A DNA stretch of 16,027 nt from Pseudomonadota bacterium (lineage in GTDB: Bacteria; Pseudomonadota; Alphaproteobacteria; Rhizobiales; Hyphomicrobiaceae), in the NCBI GenBank assembly GCA_023412745.1, contig JAEZBZ010000028.1:1-16027 (forward strand), given 5' to 3'. The notes below the pieces were generated by a model, which was not told the DNA's origin, ran no database searches, and saw only the letters and a program-made list of their open reading frames with translations. Below, piece after piece: positions 13,702 to 16,027 of this stretch. A program made the position numbers and the translations under genes. The number at the start of each line of letters is the position of its first letter. Within the stretch, counting starts at the first letter, position 1.

Positions 13702-13781
13702 GAATTTGCCTCCAGCATTCATTTGCTTGTCCGCTTTGCTTACCATTATGAGGTGATTCGCAGGATGCTCGGGGTGATCAC
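13702..13781. promoter_or_regulatory. Compact divergent promoter region of dciA and mutY
   Basis: If the GTG starts at 13701 (minus) and 13782 (plus) are right, 80 nt must hold both promoters and ribosome sites. The palindrome TGATCA at 13775-13780 abuts the mutY start. I see no strong hexamers on either strand. Confidence 0.3.
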
Positions 13782-14888
13782 GTGACGGTTGTGGCAACTG
13801 GGCAACGACAGCGGTCAGTCCGCCAAGGCGACATCGCCGGGGCTCTGCTCGATTGGTACGATGCGGAGCGTCGCGATCTGCCGTGGCGTATGCCGCCGGG
13901 AAAGCTTGCTGACCCGTATAGGGTCTGGCTCAGCGAAATCATGTTGCAGCAGACCACCGTTAAGGCGGTTATCCCCTACTTCGGCAGGTTTTTGCACCGT
14001 TGGCCGACGGTGCGCGCGCTGGCGGCGGCGAATCTCGACGACGTGCTGAGCGTTTGGGCGGGGCTCGGCTATTACAGCCGTGCCCGCAATCTGCATGCCT
14101 GCGCACGGCATGTCGCGGAGCATTGCAGTGGTCAATTCCCCTCGACCGAAGCGGCGTTGCGCGAGCTGCCGGGCATTGGTCCCTATACGGCGGCTGCTAT
14201 CGCGGCGATCGCGTTCGGCGAGCAGGCGATGCCGGTAGACGGCAATGTCGAACGCGTGGTGTCGCGGCTGTTTGCAGTGCGCGAGCCTTTGCCGGGTTCC
14301 AAGGCGACGCTGCGCCAGCTCGCGGCGACGCTGACGCCGGCGGCACGGACGGGCGATTTTGCCCAGGCCATGATGGATCTCGGTGCCACGATCTGCACGC
14401 CGAAGCGGCCGTCATGTCTGATGTGCCCGTTGAACAGCCAATGCCAGGCCCATGCCGAGGGGATCGAGGCGACGCTGCCGGCGAAGGTCGCCAAGATGGC
14501 ACGTCCGACGCGGTTCGGCGTGGCTTTCGTTGCCTTGCGCGAGGATGGCCATCTGCTGCTGCGCCAGCGCCAGGAAACCGGCCTGCTGGCGCGGATGATG
14601 GAAGTGCCCAGCACGGACTGGATCGAAGACGGCAGGGTTGTGAAAGACGCGCTGCAGGCCACGCCGGTGCGGGCCGACTGGTGGCAGGTGCCGGGCCAGG
14701 TTGTGCACGTGTTCACGCATTTCCGCCTGGAACTGATCGTTTATCGCGCGATCGTACCGGCCGACAGCGCATTGACCTTCTGGGCCGACAGTGCGCGTTG
14801 CCGCTGGGTGCCGCGCCGGGCGTTGGATCGCGAGGCCTTGCCGAGCCTGATGCGCAAAGTGATCGCGCACGGCCTGCGCGAAATGTAA
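13782..14888 (+). CDS. mutY: A/G-specific adenine glycosylase MutY
   Basis: A 368-aa base-excision repair enzyme removing adenine mispaired with 8-oxoguanine. The N-terminal glycosylase has the family start L-P-W-R, catalytic E52 in L-S-E-I-M-L-Q-Q-T, the helix-hairpin-helix L-P-G-I-G-P-Y-T-A at 129-137 and catalytic D153 in V-D-G-N-V-E-R-V. The [4Fe-4S] cysteines are C205, C212, C215 and C221 with the canonical C-x6-C-x2-C-x5-C spacing. The C-terminal MutT-like 8-oxoG-recognition domain (about 245-365) includes F-T-H-F (about 313-316), a typical H-x-F-T-H-F element. The GTG at 13782 is preceded by GGGGTGA. It is divergent from dciA, a pairing that is frequent in Hyphomicrobiales. Confidence 0.97.
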   Translation: MTVVATGQRQRSVRQGDIAGALLDWYDAERRDLPWRMPPGKLADPYRVWLSEIMLQQTTVKAVIPYFGRFLHRWPTVRALAAANLDDVLSVWAGLGYYSRARNLHACARHVAEHCSGQFPSTEAALRELPGIGPYTAAAIAAIAFGEQAMPVDGNVERVVSRLFAVREPLPGSKATLRQLAATLTPAARTGDFAQAMMDLGATICTPKRPSCLMCPLNSQCQAHAEGIEATLPAKVAKMARPTRFGVAFVALREDGHLLLRQRQETGLLARMMEVPSTDWIEDGRVVKDALQATPVRADWWQVPGQVVHVFTHFRLELIVYRAIVPADSALTFWADSARCRWVPRRALDREALPSLMRKVIAHGLREM

Positions 14889-15200
14889 TCATCTCGCCTT
14901 TTGGTTGTCCTGTGTGTTCCCGGACGGTAGGGCTGTGCAGCGCCCTCTCGGTGAGCGGCCGACAGCATTGCTGAATTTCAAACGTTAACAACCGGTTAAT
15001 TTGTGCATGCAGGCGCTCCGTGTGCTGATGCATCATGGCAACTATTGCAACTTATACGTGCAACAGCATGGACTCTGCACCCGAATCGCTGGCTTAACTA
15101 GGGGCACATTGGTCGGCGAGTTGATGCGTTCCGAAAATAGCTCGACCCAATGCGAATGGGGGCATGCGGATGAACACATCAGATCAATGGGAACAGCTCG
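14889..15200. other. 312-nt intergenic leader before the OMP gene
   Basis: No supportable gene lies here. A small open frame at 15001-15204 shows no family pattern or ribosome site. Proceeding downstream: a weak AGGGC/GCCCT hairpin at 14929-14946 (possible mutY end), the CtrA box at 14985-14999, a perfect 10-bp palindrome TGATGCATCA at 15026-15035, an inverted repeat TTGCA-N9-TGCAA at 15045-15063, and the OMP ribosome site GGGAAC near 15189. The density of symmetric elements suggests a regulated promoter and a long leader. Confidence 0.45.
14985..14999. promoter_or_regulatory. CtrA-binding box (TTAA-N7-TTAA)
   Basis: The sequence TTAACAACCGGTTAA is an exact match to the full CtrA recognition motif TTAA-N7-TTAA known from Caulobacter and Hyphomicrobiales. 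It is centred about 210 nt upstream of the OMP start. In such GC-rich DNA eight fixed A/T positions are rare by chance (well under one expected in this window). CtrA, the cell-cycle response regulator, commonly controls envelope genes. Binding is inferred, not shown. Confidence 0.6.
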
Positions 15201-16027
15201 ATGAAACAACTCGCAGGGCTTACGGCTGGTGCGCTTGCACTGGTCGCCGCCTTCAGTGGGGCGGCGGTAGCTGACGGTATGCCACGGCGCGTGGCGGCCG
15301 CACCTCCCCCACCACCTCCGGTCGTACAAGATCGGTGCGCCGGTCCGTGGACCGGCTTCTACATCGGCGGCAATATCGGTTGGGCGCACTTGGATGGTGA
15401 GTTCAAGGACCACGACAAGTTCTACTCTGACCGCAACCGGTTCAGCGACGACGATGACGGCTTCACGGCAGGTGGCCAGCTTGGCTACAATCTGCAATGC
15501 GGCAGCGTCGTGTTCGGCGTTGAGACCGACATCAACTGGGTCGATCTCGGAAACGGCAACCATCGGAATGGCCACGACTATGACGGATTTCGCCATGGCC
15601 GTTCGACCGACTGGTTCGGCACCACGCGTGGCCGCATCGGGTGGACCAACGATCGCATCATGATCTTCGCCACCGGTGGCGTCGCCTATACCGACATCGG
15701 CCACGACTTCAATGGTTGGGGTCGCGATGGTTATGGCAATAGTGCGGGTTGGGCCGAGCATCGCGGATCTACCGGCTCGGATTTCGGCTGGGTGGCTGGC
15801 GGTGGCGTCGAGTGGCTACACTCGCCGAATTGGACCATCAAGGCCGAAGCGCTGTGGATTGATTTCGACAGCGATTCCCGCAAGGATCGTCTGTCGTTCG
15901 ACAAGGGCCCGTGCTACGGTTATTGCTATAACTATCAGCGCTACTACGACAAGGATAAGCGCTTCAGCAACGACGACTCGATGTGGGTTGCTCGCATCGG
16001 CATCAACTACAAGTTCGGCGACCGCAC
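15201..16027 (+). CDS. Outer-membrane beta-barrel protein (Omp25/Omp31-like), 3' end cut by window
   Basis: 275 residues are visible with no stop before the window end. A Sec signal peptide (residues 1-24, M-K-Q-L...A-V-A) is followed by a Pro-rich linker with six prolines in a row (35-40). The family entry motif W-T-G-F-Y-I-G-G-N-I-G-W at 50-61 opens the barrel. Later strands alternate in the usual way: T-A-G-G-Q-L-G-Y-N-L-Q (89-99), V-F-G-V-E-T-D-I-N-W (104-113), W-F-G-T-T-R-G-R-I-G-W (138-148), F-A-T-G-G-V-A-Y (156-163), G-W-V-A-G-G-G-V-E-W (196-205), and M-W-V-A-R-I-G-I-N-Y-K-F (261-272), the likely last strand, so only a few codons are missing. This matches the 8-stranded porin-like Omp25/Omp31 group. 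Loops are rich in Asp, Gly, Asn and His, and one at about 222-258 carries Cys and Tyr. The ATG at 15201 has GGGAAC upstream; a CtrA box lies 200 nt further up. Confidence 0.92.
   Translation, partial: MKQLAGLTAGALALVAAFSGAAVADGMPRRVAAAPPPPPPVVQDRCAGPWTGFYIGGNIGWAHLDGEFKDHDKFYSDRNRFSDDDDGFTAGGQLGYNLQCGSVVFGVETDINWVDLGNGNHRNGHDYDGFRHGRSTDWFGTTRGRIGWTNDRIMIFATGGVAYTDIGHDFNGWGRDGYGNSAGWAEHRGSTGSDFGWVAGGGVEWLHSPNWTIKAEALWIDFDSDSRKDRLSFDKGPCYGYCYNYQRYYDKDKRFSNDDSMWVARIGINYKFGDR

Noticed and set aside
15001..15204. 67-codon frame in the OMP leader
   Set aside because: No ribosome site, no family pattern, and it runs into the OMP start.
15042..15761. Minus-strand 239-codon frame antisense to the OMP
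   Set aside because: Low-complexity Val/Ala/Asp translation reflecting the opposite strand of the beta-barrel gene.
1..16027. Phage, transposon, CRISPR, tRNA or rRNA signals
   Set aside because: None seen: no transposase or integrase motifs, no regularly spaced direct repeats and no cloverleaf-like sequences; gene content is ordinary chromosomal.

Overview
The window looks like chromosomal housekeeping DNA from a GC-rich alphaproteobacterium, most likely of the order Hyphomicrobiales (Rhizobiales). This rests on an S21 protein that reads V-x-V-L-V-R-D-N-N-V-D-Q-A-L, two DUF465/YdcH proteins next to purEK, the mutY / dciA (DUF721) / dsbA / smc cluster, an Omp25/Omp31-type porin-like protein, and a full TTAA-N7-TTAA CtrA box. 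I see no phage genes, transposases, CRISPR array, tRNA or rRNA.

Layout, left to right. (1) 1-1211, plus strand: the 3' end of an aspartate dehydrogenase (NadX family), then an EamA/DMT-type membrane transporter. (2) 1302-3648: two small coiled-coil DUF465 proteins transcribed away from each other, followed by purE and purK overlapping by 8 nt. (3) 3783-4210: rpsU, encoding ribosomal protein S21, with an unusual 5' end and a good hairpin terminator. (4) 4415-6534, minus strand: a membrane-anchored HtrA/DegS-like serine protease, downstream of a beta-hydroxyacid dehydrogenase that resembles sulfolactaldehyde reductase YihU. (5) 6777-7943, plus strand: an FMN-dependent L-lactate/alpha-hydroxyacid dehydrogenase, divergent from the YihU-like gene. 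(6) 7959-13701, minus strand, in transcription order: dciA, dsbA-like 1 (Cys-Gly-His-Cys), dsbA-like 2 (Cys-Pro-Tyr-Cys, probable lipoprotein), smc. (7) 13782-14888, plus strand: mutY, divergent from dciA. (8) 14889-15200: a 312-nt leader region with the CtrA box and several palindromes, then an outer-membrane beta-barrel protein cut by the window end.

Functional themes are purine synthesis (purEK), translation (rpsU), envelope proteostasis (HtrA-like protease, two thiol-disulfide oxidoreductases, OMP), genome maintenance (smc, dciA, mutY), and a possible small hydroxyacid/sulfonate catabolic pair (YihU-like plus LldD-like). The genes are mostly conventional. The points most worth a second look are the start sites of rpsU (GTT at the conserved position) and of the second DsbA (a CTG that restores a lipoprotein signal), the CtrA box upstream of the OMP, and the YihU-type substrate motif in the hydroxyacid dehydrogenase. 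No clearly new multi-gene system is visible.
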